Position numbers and translations under genes: made by a program
Assembly: GCA_049515655.1 (NCBI GenBank)
Contig: JBEKTW010000027.1
Span: forward strand, 1-57,095
Length of the DNA: 57,095 nucleotides
Reading direction: 5' to 3'
Source of the DNA: JBEKTW01 sp049515655
Lineage (GTDB): Bacteria; Bacteroidota; Ignavibacteria; UBA10030; SZUA-254
In this document: positions 8,693 to 17,764 of the stretch, piece after piece
Position numbering within the stretch: the first letter of the stretch is position 1
Layout: every line of letters begins with the position of its first letter
The notes under the pieces: generated by a model
The model's input: only the letters and a program-made list of their open reading frames with translations
The model's database searches: none
Told to the model about the DNA's origin: nothing

Positions 8693-9163
8693 TCAGACAG
8701 GCGAGCGGTGCATTCTGCGTTGAAGGTCGCGTTCGACGTCCCGTTTGGCGACGGTCTCGCGTTTATCGTACAGTTTTTTGCCGCGCGCGACGCCCAATTC
8801 AACTTTCGCGATGTTGTTCTTGAAGTAGATTCTCAACGGAATGAGCGTGAGACCTTTCTCCGATATCTTGGCGAACAACCTTCTGATTTCCTGCTTGTGA
8901 AGCAATAATTTCCGGTCACGCTTCGGGTCGTGATTGTTGATGTTTCCTTTTTCGAAAGGACTGATGTGCATGCCGATAAGCCACACTTCTCCGTCCTTGA
9001 TGTTCGCATAACAATCCTGAAAGCTCGCATTTCCTTCACGAAGTGATTTGACTTCCGTTCCCTTCAGCGCGATGCCGGCCTCACAGGATTCCAGGACAAA
9101 GTAGTTGTGCCGTGCCTTTCGGTTGGTCGCGACGGTTTTCTCTTCCGGGGTTTCTGCACTCAT
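8693..9163 (-). CDS. smpB: SsrA-binding protein SmpB
   Basis: Binds tmRNA and brings it to stalled ribosomes for trans-translation. Conserved motifs are visible: NRKARHNYFVLESCEAGIAL, GTEVKSLR, NASFQDCYANI, DRKLLLHKQEI and GVARGKKLYDKRE. Length 156 residues, normal. The ATG at 9163 has no strong Shine-Dalgarno. The tmRNA gene itself is not found in this window. Confidence 0.96.
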   Translation of the reverse strand: MSAETPEEKTVATNRKARHNYFVLESCEAGIALKGTEVKSLREGNASFQDCYANIKDGEVWLIGMHISPFEKGNINNHDPKRDRKLLLHKQEIRRLFAKISEKGLTLIPLRIYFKNNIAKVELGVARGKKLYDKRETVAKRDVERDLQRRMHRSPV

Positions 9164-9297
9164 AACAGTCGGGGACCAAACGTATCGGAGAAATCATCCA
9201 CAGGGTATCGGCATAATGGGAATAATGATAAGAATTTTGATGGGCAAATGCAATATTTGCGCACCGCAGATGTCGGACGTCTTTTCCGACAAAAATG

Positions 9298-9326
9298 CCC
9301 ATCCCGCTCCTCCTCGGCGGGATGGG
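9298..9326. repeat. palindromic element (CCCATCCCGC/GCGGGATGGG)
   Basis: Ten-base perfect arms around a 9-nt loop. The TCCCGC/GCGGGA core is shared with the palindromes at 30263, 37588 and 37704. Confidence 0.65.
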
Positions 9327-9611
9327 CTCGCCCCATGGCAGGCGCCTCTGGCAGGACCGCCTCTGGTCGCCCTCCGTCAACCAGCGGCGGTCAAGCCTGC
9401 CACCTTCCCCAGAACCTCACAACCTCATGATTAGTGGGAAAGATGATATCATAGACATGGAAAGAACATACCACATCCTATTATCCTGTCATTTGGGGCA
9501 ATCTGCAGAAACTGCAATCGTTTTTTCTTGGGGATTTCTCAACATTGCGAAGGTAGACCCTTCACTGAGTTTACACTGAACGCAGTGAATGTGTTCAGGG
9601 CAGGCTCGGCC

Positions 9612-9694
9612 AGGTGCGACTCACTTGTTACTCACATTTTATATAATTAATTGAGGGCTAAACCTGCGTTTCAGAAAGTAAGTGAGTCGCACCT
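9612..9694. repeat. perfect 15-bp inverted repeat
   Basis: AGGTGCGACTCACTT (9612-9626) and its exact complement AAGTGAGTCGCACCT (9680-9694) flank 53 bp of AT-rich sequence. No T-tract follows on either side. Confidence 0.75.
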
Positions 9695-9839
9695 TTCTCT
9701 CACAGACTCGAGGGATATTGAGACAAAAAGCCCGCCATGTCTTTCGAGATGGGGGACCGTGATTGCGGTTTCCCAAGGCACCGGAACTCTGACTCGACCG
9801 TCTGCCTTACCCAAATCCATGCCCTCCCTTGAAAGATCA

Positions 9840-10412
9840 CTATTTCAGTAAGAGCATCTTTCGCACTTGGACAAAGGAGTGCTTGTCAACCCCTTGGACA
9901 GGAGAAGCCACGATACGACAAAAGTATACGCCGCTTCCTAACTGGAGTCCACGATAATCTGTGCCATTCCATACAACTTCGTACTTCCCTGGTTGCTTTG
10001 GTTCGTCGAGCAGCGAAACAACTGATTGACCAAGGATGTTGTAAATTTTGATTTGAACGGCGCTTTCCCGCGGCAGTTCAAAACGAATGGTGGTCGACGG
10101 GTTAAATGGATTGGGATAGTTTTGACTCAGGGAATAAGCCAAAGGCAGCGATTCCTGAAACTTTCCAACTGCGGAAATGATGTCGCGGATATCCCAATTT
10201 GCAGCGAAACCGCTTTCGACAGTATCGGTACCCAAAGTCAGCGTACCAACGAAGGGTTGGCCGATGACAGATCCCAAGCCAACGCCATTGTTGTTAGTGC
10301 TGTTCCCCCGCTGAAATCCGGAGTTAATGGAATACCAACCTATTGTTGGTTGCGAAAACAGGTTGGAAATTCCAGCAAGGACAACGAAGCTCAAAGAGAA
10401 TATCTTTTTCAT
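9840..10412 (-). CDS. secreted protein with T9SS sorting domain
   Basis: Short secreted protein of 190 residues. The N-terminus is a classical signal peptide (MKKIFSLSFVVLAGISNLFS). The last ~85 residues form a type A T9SS sorting domain: SLSQNYPNPFNPSTTIRFEL, then IKIYNILGQ, LGSGVYFCRI and the terminal VRKMLLLK. The ~80 residues between have no recognisable domain (GVGLGSVIGQPFVGTL). It lies 8 nt downstream of the large fibre-like gene on the same strand and is probably co-expressed with it. Confidence 0.85.
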   Translation of the reverse strand: MKKIFSLSFVVLAGISNLFSQPTIGWYSINSGFQRGNSTNNNGVGLGSVIGQPFVGTLTLGTDTVESGFAANWDIRDIISAVGKFQESLPLAYSLSQNYPNPFNPSTTIRFELPRESAVQIKIYNILGQSVVSLLDEPKQPGKYEVVWNGTDYRGLQLGSGVYFCRIVASPVQGVDKHSFVQVRKMLLLK

Positions 10413-10420
10413 GGTTCACC

Positions 10421-12877
10421 TCAATGTAGAGTCACCAATACTTTTATCTTGCCTTTTCCTGAACTAAGCGGTTCGAGAGCTTTGCCAAGAATTGTTCCAA
10501 TCTTTGGTTCCGTTGCTTTCATTGCATAACCTGGAGTGTTTGATGTTGTAAGTAGGTCACCAATTTCAATAGAGCCATTTTCGGCAGAGAGTTTACATGG
10601 AACGATACCAACAATTGCGAGTGGTATTTCATTGTCTAATTTGTCATCTATGTGATGTTCAGTTGCTAAAACCCCGGGTTTGGTTGAATAGATACCTGCC
10701 ACAAGCGCCGAATAAGCGCTGGCAGATTTTTCAACTGTCCTATTCTTTGATTGACTAATTACGAGGACGTCGCCGGGTTCATATTCAAGAGGATGACCAA
10801 TAGCTTCAATCGATTCGGCAAAATCCGCTCCACTATTTTGTGTGCCATTATTGAAATAAGCCTTTCCAGTGTTATCAATTCTCGCTTCATTGCCCAATCC
10901 TTGCGTTATTCCCACAAAGATGTTCCTTTGTGAAGTGGTTGGTGAGCCAGCGGGTGCTTGTGCTATTATTCCGTTGCCCACGCCTCCACCAACACCAACC
11001 ACTCCGTGACCATTGGCAGAAGCCCCATACACCGCAGTACCATTACCTTGATGCACTCCGTACAATGCAACATTGCTGTTTGTGTTTTTGGAAACCAAGA
11101 AATATCCGGCTGTTCCGTCACCCTTGGTTTCCGAATAAACAGCATTATCCCCGTTGCTACTGTTTGTTATCGTGAATTCGCCAGCACTTCCCGTTCCGTT
11201 TGTTGTTGCATAAATTGCGTCACTAGCATTGCTTGAATTCGATATCTGAAAGTGACCGGCCCGGCCTGTGCTGAATGACATGCCCGACATAGCGGAGCCC
11301 TTTCCGTAACTTTCACCCCTAACACCAGCGTTGTCTGGCGAAGTTGTTGTTGAGTTATTGGAACCAACAATTCCAGAAACAAGACCATTACTTGTTCCAC
11401 TGATTGCACTTCCTGAGCTAGTGTTTGTGAGATCCAACAACGTGCTCGCGTTGTTCAAGGACTTGGAGATGGGGAAGTTTATACTAAGGTTGCCGCTTAC
11501 GGTGCCACTTATATCTCCGCTGGCACTATGGGTATGGTTAGTGAGCGCAAATGCGGAGGCATCATTCCCGTCAAGTTTGTCTGCGTTGAGATTAGTATTG
11601 AGGGTACCATCGTTTGTTGGAATGTTTCCTGACCCACTTCCCGGGATTTTCCCTTGCAATTGCGAAGCATTTACGCTAGTGAGCTGGCTTCCGTCGATTC
11701 CCACAACACCTCCTCCAGCGTCAACGAATGTGTTATTGTGACTTAATTTTGTTAAAGTCACGGCACCATCAAAAATCTTTGAGTTCGAAACGGCAGGACT
11801 TGCGAGTTTGCTGCTGTCGATGCTGTTCGAGGCAATAGTTGGAGTCATTCTTAGGCCAGTCGTGTCAATCTTAGCCACAGTGACGGCTTTGTCCCGCAAA
11901 TCAGCCGTTGTGATTGATCCATTTTTGATCTTGTTGCTGTCCACAGCATCAGTTTGAATTGTTCGGTTAGAGACCGATGCAGTCGCGAGATCAGCCTCGT
12001 TGATTTCTCCATCCTTGATTTTTGAGCTTGTCACAGCGCCCGTTGCCAACTTGCTGCTATCAATGCTGCCAGGCTTTGGGACCGCCACGCCAGCCGAATC
12101 CGCATAACCAGCTTTTGGCGCTTTGAAATCCGGTGAAAGCTTTGTATTTGTTACCGAACTAGTTGCTAGCTTACTGCTGTCGATACTCCCAAGAGCTATG
12201 ATTGGTGCGACCCTCAGGCCCGTCGTATCTATTTTGTCTTTTGTTACCGCTTTGTCGCGCAGGTCTGCCGTTGTTATCGATCCATTGATGATTTTGTCGC
12301 TATCAATGGAATTGTTTGGAATAGTTGTGTTTCTCACATAGTCAGCGCTGTCCGCGTCAGGGGCTTTGAACTTCGCTGCAACATCAGCCCGTTGGATAGT
12401 GCCGTCTTTGATGTCCGCGCTCGTTATTGTGCCGTCCTTTATTTTGCTACTGTCGATGGAGTTATCTGGAATGGCGAAGTTTCGTATATTTTCGGCCGAG
12501 TCCGCGGTGTAAGCATGCAAAGAATTCAAGCTGTAACCTGCAGATGCAAGCTGTATTCTACCCGAGAGCGGGGTGTTGTTTACACAAACTTGAAGCCAGT
12601 ACTGACGGTCAAATCTTAGGGTATCAAAAGGTCCCAGCGTGACGTTGAACAAGCCACCAACGATTTGGACCCCTATTGTGTCTTTTTCCCAAACACTATC
12701 TTGTCCACTTTGGCTGGCAAAAAGAGCGAATCGGAGGTTTCTGGTTCCATCGATAAAGTTACCATTTTCCTTCAACACACCTTGGTATGAGATTGTCCTC
12801 GGTATCTGCCCGCTGACCGCAGAAAACACGACAAGCGTGATGACCAGAACAGTGAAAAACCGTTTGATTTCCTTCAT
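10421..12877 (-). CDS. large secreted repeat protein, fibre or adhesin-like
   Basis: 818-residue secreted protein with a signal peptide (MKEIKRFFTVLVITLVVFSA) and a start chosen because GAGGAGACATCC precedes the ATG at 12877. After an ISYQGVLKENG domain, residues ~135-375 are built from repeated words (IDSSKLA, GSITTADLRDKAV, IKDGTI). Two long stretches, GSITTADLRDKAV...IDTTGLR...IDSSKLA, are nearly identical. Residues ~490-640 hold four ~25-residue Gly/Asn/Ser-rich repeats (GxAGxFxIxNSSN). The C-terminus (GADFAESIEAIGHPLEYEPG onward) is a conserved domain I recall from many environmental surface proteins. No canonical T9SS tail is seen. The repeats suggest a solenoid or trimeric fibre; function unproven. 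Confidence 0.8.
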   Translation of the reverse strand: MKEIKRFFTVLVITLVVFSAVSGQIPRTISYQGVLKENGNFIDGTRNLRFALFASQSGQDSVWEKDTIGVQIVGGLFNVTLGPFDTLRFDRQYWLQVCVNNTPLSGRIQLASAGYSLNSLHAYTADSAENIRNFAIPDNSIDSSKIKDGTITSADIKDGTIQRADVAAKFKAPDADSADYVRNTTIPNNSIDSDKIINGSITTADLRDKAVTKDKIDTTGLRVAPIIALGSIDSSKLATSSVTNTKLSPDFKAPKAGYADSAGVAVPKPGSIDSSKLATGAVTSSKIKDGEINEADLATASVSNRTIQTDAVDSNKIKNGSITTADLRDKAVTVAKIDTTGLRMTPTIASNSIDSSKLASPAVSNSKIFDGAVTLTKLSHNNTFVDAGGGVVGIDGSQLTSVNASQLQGKIPGSGSGNIPTNDGTLNTNLNADKLDGNDASAFALTNHTHSASGDISGTVSGNLSINFPISKSLNNASTLLDLTNTSSGSAISGTSNGLVSGIVGSNNSTTTSPDNAGVRGESYGKGSAMSGMSFSTGRAGHFQISNSSNASDAIYATTNGTGSAGEFTITNSSNGDNAVYSETKGDGTAGYFLVSKNTNSNVALYGVHQGNGTAVYGASANGHGVVGVGGGVGNGIIAQAPAGSPTTSQRNIFVGITQGLGNEARIDNTGKAYFNNGTQNSGADFAESIEAIGHPLEYEPGDVLVISQSKNRTVEKSASAYSALVAGIYSTKPGVLATEHHIDDKLDNEIPLAIVGIVPCKLSAENGSIEIGDLLTTSNTPGYAMKATEPKIGTILGKALEPLSSGKGKIKVLVTLH

Positions 12878-12971
12878 GGATGTCTCCTCTGTGGATTTTG
12901 GAAAAGATGGAATTTCCATAGATATCCTTGCAATCATGTTCCCACGCAGAAGATTTTCAATCAAAAAACAC

Positions 12972-13008
12972 AAAAGCCGAACTCTCAAAGGTGAAAGTCC
13001 GGCTTTTT
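12972..13008 (-). terminator. bidirectional intrinsic terminator
   Basis: AAAAGCCG (12972-12979) pairs with CGGCTTTT (13000-13007), with T-runs on both strands. On the minus strand it separates the anti-sigma-like gene from the fibre-like gene, so these two are not a simple operon. Confidence 0.75.
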
Positions 13009-13027
13009 ACAAGCAGAAAAATGGTTT

Positions 13028-14437
13028 CTATCTGGTTGCTACGGTTTCAAAGTATCGTCTATTCATCGTCGGCTCATGCACAAATTTGTCTCCATCCCAG
13101 TAAAGAATGTCCTTACGGATGTTTTCAAAATAATCCTTCACCATGGGTTTTAATTTTCCCGCCATTACGCACTTTTCATACTCTGCTCTGTAGTCATCGG
13201 AGGGATGCACTGCAACGCAATGCATCTGAGTATTGAAGTCGTAATATAACCCTACACGCTGCCACTCTACCGCTTCAGACACAACAGCAGTAAATACGCT
13301 GTCCGAGAATCCCAAGCTGCTTGTTGTATTGCGGGGATGGCTTCCAATTTTCAATTCGAGGTCGGTTCGCGGAAATAGCAGAAAGTATTTCTCTTTTCCT
13401 GAAACTTGGTCACTGCACGGATCGAACGGCATTGAAGGTGCAGAGCCTGCAATGTGCCGGGGATCAAGGATCATTAACGCTGCTTCATCGAAAGAATTAT
13501 TCTGTGCACCAACGATGATGTCTTTTGTTCCGTTGTTGTTCTCGTGGATGAGCAGAGACTCCATATGACCTCTGTGCCAAAATTCCCCTTTTGTCGTTCC
13601 ATCTTTTCCGCTTAACAACGTGAGAACAGCGGGCTCCCAAGTCGTGTGGTGGGCGTAAACGAGAAGCTCAATCTCTCCGTCGTTGTCGAAATCTCCGCTC
13701 TGAAAACTCAAGGCATAGTAATCGTTTGTGAATTCACGGTCACCGAACTTTATTTGTTTGCCGAGTTTTCGCGACCAACGAACGCCGCCATCGCTTTCGA
13801 AGCAGAAGATCGAATCTCTAGGGGAGCTGTAAATTCCACCAAGTCCCGCGATAAGAATAACTTCATTCGATCCGTCTCGGTCGACATCGACAACTTGGAC
13901 CACATATCCGTGGAGTTCTCTATTGGGTTCCTGTAACTTGAAGCCAAGATACCTTTTCCAGAGCAACTCATTATTCCGGTTATAAACCTGCAGGGAATCG
14001 TTCTGGTTCTTCACATAAGCTGGATTCTTGTCAGTAAACGACACCTTCGGTATGAAAAGTGTCAAGGCAACAGCAAGCGCAATGACGGTTATTCCGCTGC
14101 CTGCCGCCCTGTAAGGATGCCTTGCCACCCACCGTGCAACCCGGAATGGGAAGGCGATTTCCACCATGCGCAACGCCGGGCTGATGCGATGTTTTTTTTC
14201 AAGTTTGACTTCTGCTCGTACGGGCAGAAGCTCTTCGGTAGTTGACAATTCATGTGCTACATCAGCATAGAATGAGGCAATTGCGTCGTATAGCTCACTA
14301 CACCCGGCACATTCCTGAAGATGCCGCTCAATCGCCGAACGCTGAGCATCTATCTCTGGAGATCTCAGGACAAATAGTTCTAAAGTTGTTTCGTCAATAT
14401 GCTTCATATCTTCAAACTGTGAGCGGTTCTTTGTCAT
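13028..14437 (-). CDS. anti-sigma-like membrane protein with FG-GAP/VCBS-like outer domain
   Basis: Three parts are visible in 469 residues. Near residues 43-47 lies a zinc-finger anti-sigma motif (HLQECAGC, pattern HxxxCxxC). A single membrane segment follows around residues 120-140 (AAGSGITVIALAVALTLFIP). The remainder is probably outside the inner membrane and carries Ca-binding-type repeats (VDVDRDGSNEVILIAG, DFDNDGEIELLVYAHH) typical of FG-GAP/VCBS propellers. This layout fits a membrane-bound regulator that senses something outside and holds a sigma factor inside. Translation may start at 14437 or at ATG 14407 (MKHIDETTLE). The gene upstream on the same strand (14621-15649) is a possible partner sigma factor. 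Confidence 0.7.
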   Translation of the reverse strand: MTKNRSQFEDMKHIDETTLELFVLRSPEIDAQRSAIERHLQECAGCSELYDAIASFYADVAHELSTTEELLPVRAEVKLEKKHRISPALRMVEIAFPFRVARWVARHPYRAAGSGITVIALAVALTLFIPKVSFTDKNPAYVKNQNDSLQVYNRNNELLWKRYLGFKLQEPNRELHGYVVQVVDVDRDGSNEVILIAGLGGIYSSPRDSIFCFESDGGVRWSRKLGKQIKFGDREFTNDYYALSFQSGDFDNDGEIELLVYAHHTTWEPAVLTLLSGKDGTTKGEFWHRGHMESLLIHENNNGTKDIIVGAQNNSFDEAALMILDPRHIAGSAPSMPFDPCSDQVSGKEKYFLLFPRTDLELKIGSHPRNTTSSLGFSDSVFTAVVSEAVEWQRVGLYYDFNTQMHCVAVHPSDDYRAEYEKCVMAGKLKPMVKDYFENIRKDILYWDGDKFVHEPTMNRRYFETVATR

Positions 14438-14449
14438 TTGTTCTTCGTC

Positions 14450-14582
14450 AATAGTTCTTTGTTATTTGTACTTTGTTCTTTGTCACTCGTTCTTTGTTGT
14501 TCAGCACTGTCACTTCGAACTAACGACCAATAACTAAGAACCAACAACCAACAACTAATAACCAATGACGAATGACTAATGA
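14450..14582. repeat. low-complexity repeat (gttctttgt / ccaacaacta classes)
   Basis: Between the two regulatory genes the sequence consists of many variants of gttctttgt followed by variants of aaccaacaactaat. This is one of several low-complexity vocabularies seen in intergenic gaps of this window. Confidence 0.7.
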
Positions 14583-14620
14583 CTATCCTTGTGTCCTTTC
14601 ATTTCATGTTTCCCACAGAA

Positions 14621-15649
14621 TCAAATTTCCTTCAGTCCTTTTCTCACTCGTTCCTTTGCGAGCTTTGCGAGATACTCGAAGGTCGTCCGGTGATGCCGTT
14701 CGTACTCTTTCCTGGTCAAATCAGGATAATAGTGACTCACATATTGGTAGTACGAGATTGCGCCGTTGGAGCCGAGCATGAACTCGTCTTCGAGCATCCG
14801 TCTGAGCGCATTGGAGTAACATTCAAATGTTTGTTTGTCGATTTTTCCGCTCTCGAGATATCTCTCCTTGATCTTTGCCGATATTTGTTCAAAGGCTAGC
14901 TGAATCGCAGAGCGAGAATCGATAACCGCGTCGGGTTTCGTTCCATCTTCCGTGGTCTGCAATTCGAAGGCGAGGAGCTCGTATCCCTTTTTTATCGCAA
15001 GAGCCAGTGAAACAAGTCGCACGGCGCGCCTGCATTTGTTCTGTGATTCCAGTGCATGCTTCAGCTCCATCACAATGGAAGGGATTTCGGTTTCGGTTGC
15101 CATGATGCGCTCGACGAGCCTCTGGAGGTCTTCATCCGAGAGAATCGGGTACTGCTGAAGGACGTTTCCGGACACAAATTCCAGGTGCTGTTCGCCAAAC
15201 TGGTTTGTCAGTTGAAAATCTGCACACCGACCGACGGTGTTCTTGATGTTGCGGAGGATTTTCCCGAGCGGGGGATCGATCTCGTTGTACATCCGGAAAA
15301 TGTTGTCGTTGACGGCTGTGAAGATGAGGCGACGAACGTGAATGAGGAGCCGTTCCTCGTGCAAGCTTTCAATGTCGATCTGCTCGTGGTCGAAATACTT
15401 CGCAATTTCAATAAGCTCGTTCCTCGATGAGCGCGTAAACAATTCGGCAATGCAATCGTGAACCATGTCCGGTTCGGACATTCCCATGAACTCCGGATTC
15501 AGTTTCCCGGAGAATATCTTCCTCCTGACAAGCTGGCGCGCGAAAGTGACGAACAGACGGTACAACTCCCTGAGTTGAAATTCGTCATAGTTCCCCCGTA
15601 TGGCATGCCGGAGGAGATCTTTCAATGGAAATTTCAGTTTGACTTCCAT
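14621..15649 (-). CDS. possible sigma-factor-like regulator (unrecognised)
   Basis: A 342-residue soluble, helix-rich protein with no close family that I can name. Two segments recall sigma-70 factors: a stretch in the N-terminal half (SEPDMVHDCIAELFTR..., VNDNIFRMYNEIDPPLGKIL) and a basic C-terminal segment (YYPDLTRKEYERHHRTTFEY then AKLAKERVRKGLK) that could be a region 4-like helix pair. Its position ahead of a zinc-finger anti-sigma-like gene supports a regulatory role. Start chosen at ATG 15649 rather than 15703, because a possible minus-strand promoter (TTGGAT at 15703-15698, TATTTT at 15680-15675) would place transcription start near 15668. Function remains inference. Confidence 0.4.
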   Translation of the reverse strand: MEVKLKFPLKDLLRHAIRGNYDEFQLRELYRLFVTFARQLVRRKIFSGKLNPEFMGMSEPDMVHDCIAELFTRSSRNELIEIAKYFDHEQIDIESLHEERLLIHVRRLIFTAVNDNIFRMYNEIDPPLGKILRNIKNTVGRCADFQLTNQFGEQHLEFVSGNVLQQYPILSDEDLQRLVERIMATETEIPSIVMELKHALESQNKCRRAVRLVSLALAIKKGYELLAFELQTTEDGTKPDAVIDSRSAIQLAFEQISAKIKERYLESGKIDKQTFECYSNALRRMLEDEFMLGSNGAISYYQYVSHYYPDLTRKEYERHHRTTFEYLAKLAKERVRKGLKEI

Positions 15650-16134
15650 ACCGTATCTGAGTCGATCGCTGTGGAAAATAATGATTCGTTTCCAATTATC
15701 CAATCTCAGGCACGGACATACTCCGTCTTTGATGGTAGAAGTGTATTATTCCCATTTTCCAGATCTGCGCACACCCCACCTAATACGAGAGGGGGTCGAG
15801 CGTGGACATAGCGACTTCAAACTGAGGCACCACGTCCTGGATGCATTTCTTTGATTTTTCTTTACTATTTCATATATTTTTGTCCAGGATTCAGCAAGGG
15901 GTTGCCAATTTTCTTCATCAGTCAAGCGTCATGCTTCCGTTTCAAAGTGGAAATCGGGATTCCTGGTCTCGTATATTTCGATAAATACCACTTCCTAAGC
16001 CCCGAAGTATTCCCCTTGCGCAGTTTGGGATTTATGATTTCATCATTGTCCCGCTTCTGGATTCCGCTGGGGAGCGGGATTCTGAAAAGCGGAATTTAGT
16101 ATTTCGATATTAGAATTTAGTGCTTATATAAGTT
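15650..16134. other. 485-bp divergent intergenic region with repeats
   Basis: It separates the minus-strand regulatory genes from the plus-strand dehydrogenase cluster. It holds a possible minus-strand promoter near 15675-15703, a copy of a dispersed element (GACTTCAAACTGAGGCACCAC at 15813-15833 after an ACCCC/GGGGT hairpin), the palindromes at 16049-16095 and a short degenerate ttagtatttcgatattag tail. No gene is supported. Confidence 0.6.
16049..16095. repeat. two interlocking inverted repeats (TCCCGCT and ATTCCGCT)
   Basis: TCCCGCT (16049-16055) pairs with AGCGGGA (16073-16079). ATTCCGCT (16061-16068) pairs with AGCGGAAT (16088-16095). The arms interlock, so either alternative hairpins or a pseudoknot-like fold is possible. 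Confidence 0.6.
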
Positions 16135-17529
16135 ATGGCAGAACGACAATTTGATATTGCAGTTATCGGCGGTGGACCCGGCGGCTATGTTGCCGCGATC
16201 CGCGCCGCGCAGCTTGGATTCAAGACCGCGGTCATCGAGCGCGACAAGCTTGGAGGTGTGTGTCTCAACTGGGGATGCATTCCTACGAAAGCGCTGTTGA
16301 AGAACGCCGAGATCTTCCAGCATTTCAAACATGCCGAAGAGTGGGGAATCTCCTGCAAAGACCTGAAATTCGACTTCTCAAAAATCATCCAGCGGAGCCG
16401 TGACGTCGCGCTCAGGAATTCGAAGGGCGTGGAATATCTATTGAAGAAAAACAAGATCGAGCATATATCCGGTTCTGGAAGGTTGTTAGGTAAAGGGAAC
16501 ATTGAAGTCAGCCGGGACGGCAAACCGGCTGAGACTGTTTCGGCCAAACATATCATCGTGGCGACCGGGGCGAGGCCGCGCGCTCTACCGGGAGTGAAGT
16601 TCGACGGCAAGAAAGTTATTTCCAGCACCGAAGCAATGCTCCTTCCCAAGCTTCCCCAATCGATGGTCATCATCGGTGCCGGGGCGATTGGCGTTGAGTT
16701 CGCTTATTTCTACAATACCTTCGGCACGAAGGTCACACTCGTTGAGATGATGCCGAATATCCTCCCCGTGGAAGACAGGGAAATCTCGAAACTCCTTGAA
16801 AGCAGTTTCAGGAAAAGCGGAATCGAGATCCTCACGGAAGCGAAAGTCGAGAGCGTCGCCGTGTCCAACGAGGTTGCAGTAACGGTATCGACGAAAGAGG
16901 GAACAAAACAGGTGAAAGGTGATGTTGCTTTGATGTCGATCGGCGTTCAGGGAAATGTTGAGAACATGGGTTTGGAAGCTCTGGGCGTGAAGGTCGAGAA
17001 GAGCTGGATTCAGGTCGATGATTTCGGCAGGACGAATGTCGACGGCGTGTACGCCATCGGCGATGTCGCCGGATCGCCGTGGCTTGCCCACGTCGCATCG
17101 AAGGAAGGAATCGTCTGCGTCGAAGCGATCGCCGGGAAAGATCCGCAGCCGATTGATTATGACAATATTCCCGGCTGCACGTACTGCCAGCCGCAGGTGG
17201 CGAGCCTGGGGCTCACGGAAGAAAAAGCCGTCGCGGCGGGTCATGAGATCAAAGTGGGAAGATTTCCGTTCAGCGCGAGCGGAAAGGCACGCGCCATCGG
17301 CGAGACCGAAGGAATGGTAAAACTGATCTTCGATGGGAAATACGGCGAGCTGCTCGGGGCGCACATCCTCGGCGTCGAGGCGACGGAAATGATCGCGGAA
17401 CTCGTGGTGGCCAAGTCGCTTGAAGCCACCGGGTCGGGAATTCTCAATGCAGTCCATGCCCATCCCACGCTCTCCGAGGCGATCATGGAAGCTGCAGAGA
17501 ACGCCTACGGGCATGCAATACACCTATAG
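16135..17529 (+). CDS. lpdA: dihydrolipoyl dehydrogenase (E3)
   Basis: FAD-dependent E3 component that re-oxidises dihydrolipoyl groups with NAD+ in 2-oxoacid dehydrogenase and glycine cleavage complexes. FAD-binding GGGPGGYVAAIRAAQLG lies at the N-terminus, the redox disulphide in GGVCLNWGCIPTKAL, the NAD-binding GAGAIGVEFAYFYNTFG near residue 180, and the C-terminal HAHPTLSEAIMEAAENA carries the catalytic histidine-glutamate pair. Length 464 residues, normal. It opens a cluster with lipB, E1, E2 and lipA, which points to a 2-oxoacid dehydrogenase. Confidence 0.96.
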   Translation: MAERQFDIAVIGGGPGGYVAAIRAAQLGFKTAVIERDKLGGVCLNWGCIPTKALLKNAEIFQHFKHAEEWGISCKDLKFDFSKIIQRSRDVALRNSKGVEYLLKKNKIEHISGSGRLLGKGNIEVSRDGKPAETVSAKHIIVATGARPRALPGVKFDGKKVISSTEAMLLPKLPQSMVIIGAGAIGVEFAYFYNTFGTKVTLVEMMPNILPVEDREISKLLESSFRKSGIEILTEAKVESVAVSNEVAVTVSTKEGTKQVKGDVALMSIGVQGNVENMGLEALGVKVEKSWIQVDDFGRTNVDGVYAIGDVAGSPWLAHVASKEGIVCVEAIAGKDPQPIDYDNIPGCTYCQPQVASLGLTEEKAVAAGHEIKVGRFPFSASGKARAIGETEGMVKLIFDGKYGELLGAHILGVEATEMIAELVVAKSLEATGSGILNAVHAHPTLSEAIMEAAENAYGHAIHL

Positions 17530-17760
17530 AGCATTGACGATTGAGGATTGAGGATTTGGTTGGTAGGATGTAGGAGGTAGGTGGTGGGTTGCAGGTAGTA
17601 GGTGATAGAATGTGCGTGTTAGGTTTCACGTTTCAGGTCTCGAGTGTTTTGGGATTTAGGAGTTGTTTAGGATTTCGGATTGAGGATTTGGGATTGATGA
17701 TTTCGGATTGTTGATTGCGGATTTCGGATTTGGGATTTTACAGATTGTTCTTTAGATAAA
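17530..17760 (+). repeat. degenerate intergenic repeats (ggtaggtgg and ggatttcggatt classes)
   Basis: The gap between lpdA and lipB starts with gattgaggatt words, passes through ggtaggatgtaggaggtagg variants and ends with ggatttcggattg variants. No terminator is recognised; the sequence reads as pure low-complexity filler. Confidence 0.75.
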
Positions 17761-17764
17761 ATAC

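Larger units (their letters stand above)
9164..9839. other. 675-bp intergenic region with inverted repeats
   Basis: No supportable gene. It contains a TGTCGGA/TCCGACA hairpin near 9270, the CCCATCCCGC palindrome at 9298-9326, several GC-rich short words around 9340-9400 (GGCAGG, GGCGG), a CTGAAC/GTTCAG pair near 9577-9600 and a perfect 15-bp inverted repeat at 9612-9694. The reading frames here are by-products of the repeats. Confidence 0.6.

Noticed and set aside
8542..8802. 86-codon minus-strand frame overlapping the end of smpB
   Set aside because: It overlaps a certain gene in another frame, shows no family features and its composition looks like a shadow.
9105..9579. Overlapping plus-strand frames of 90-110 codons in the smpB upstream region
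   Set aside because: They have no convincing ribosome binding site and consist of translated palindromes and GC-rich repeats in several frames.
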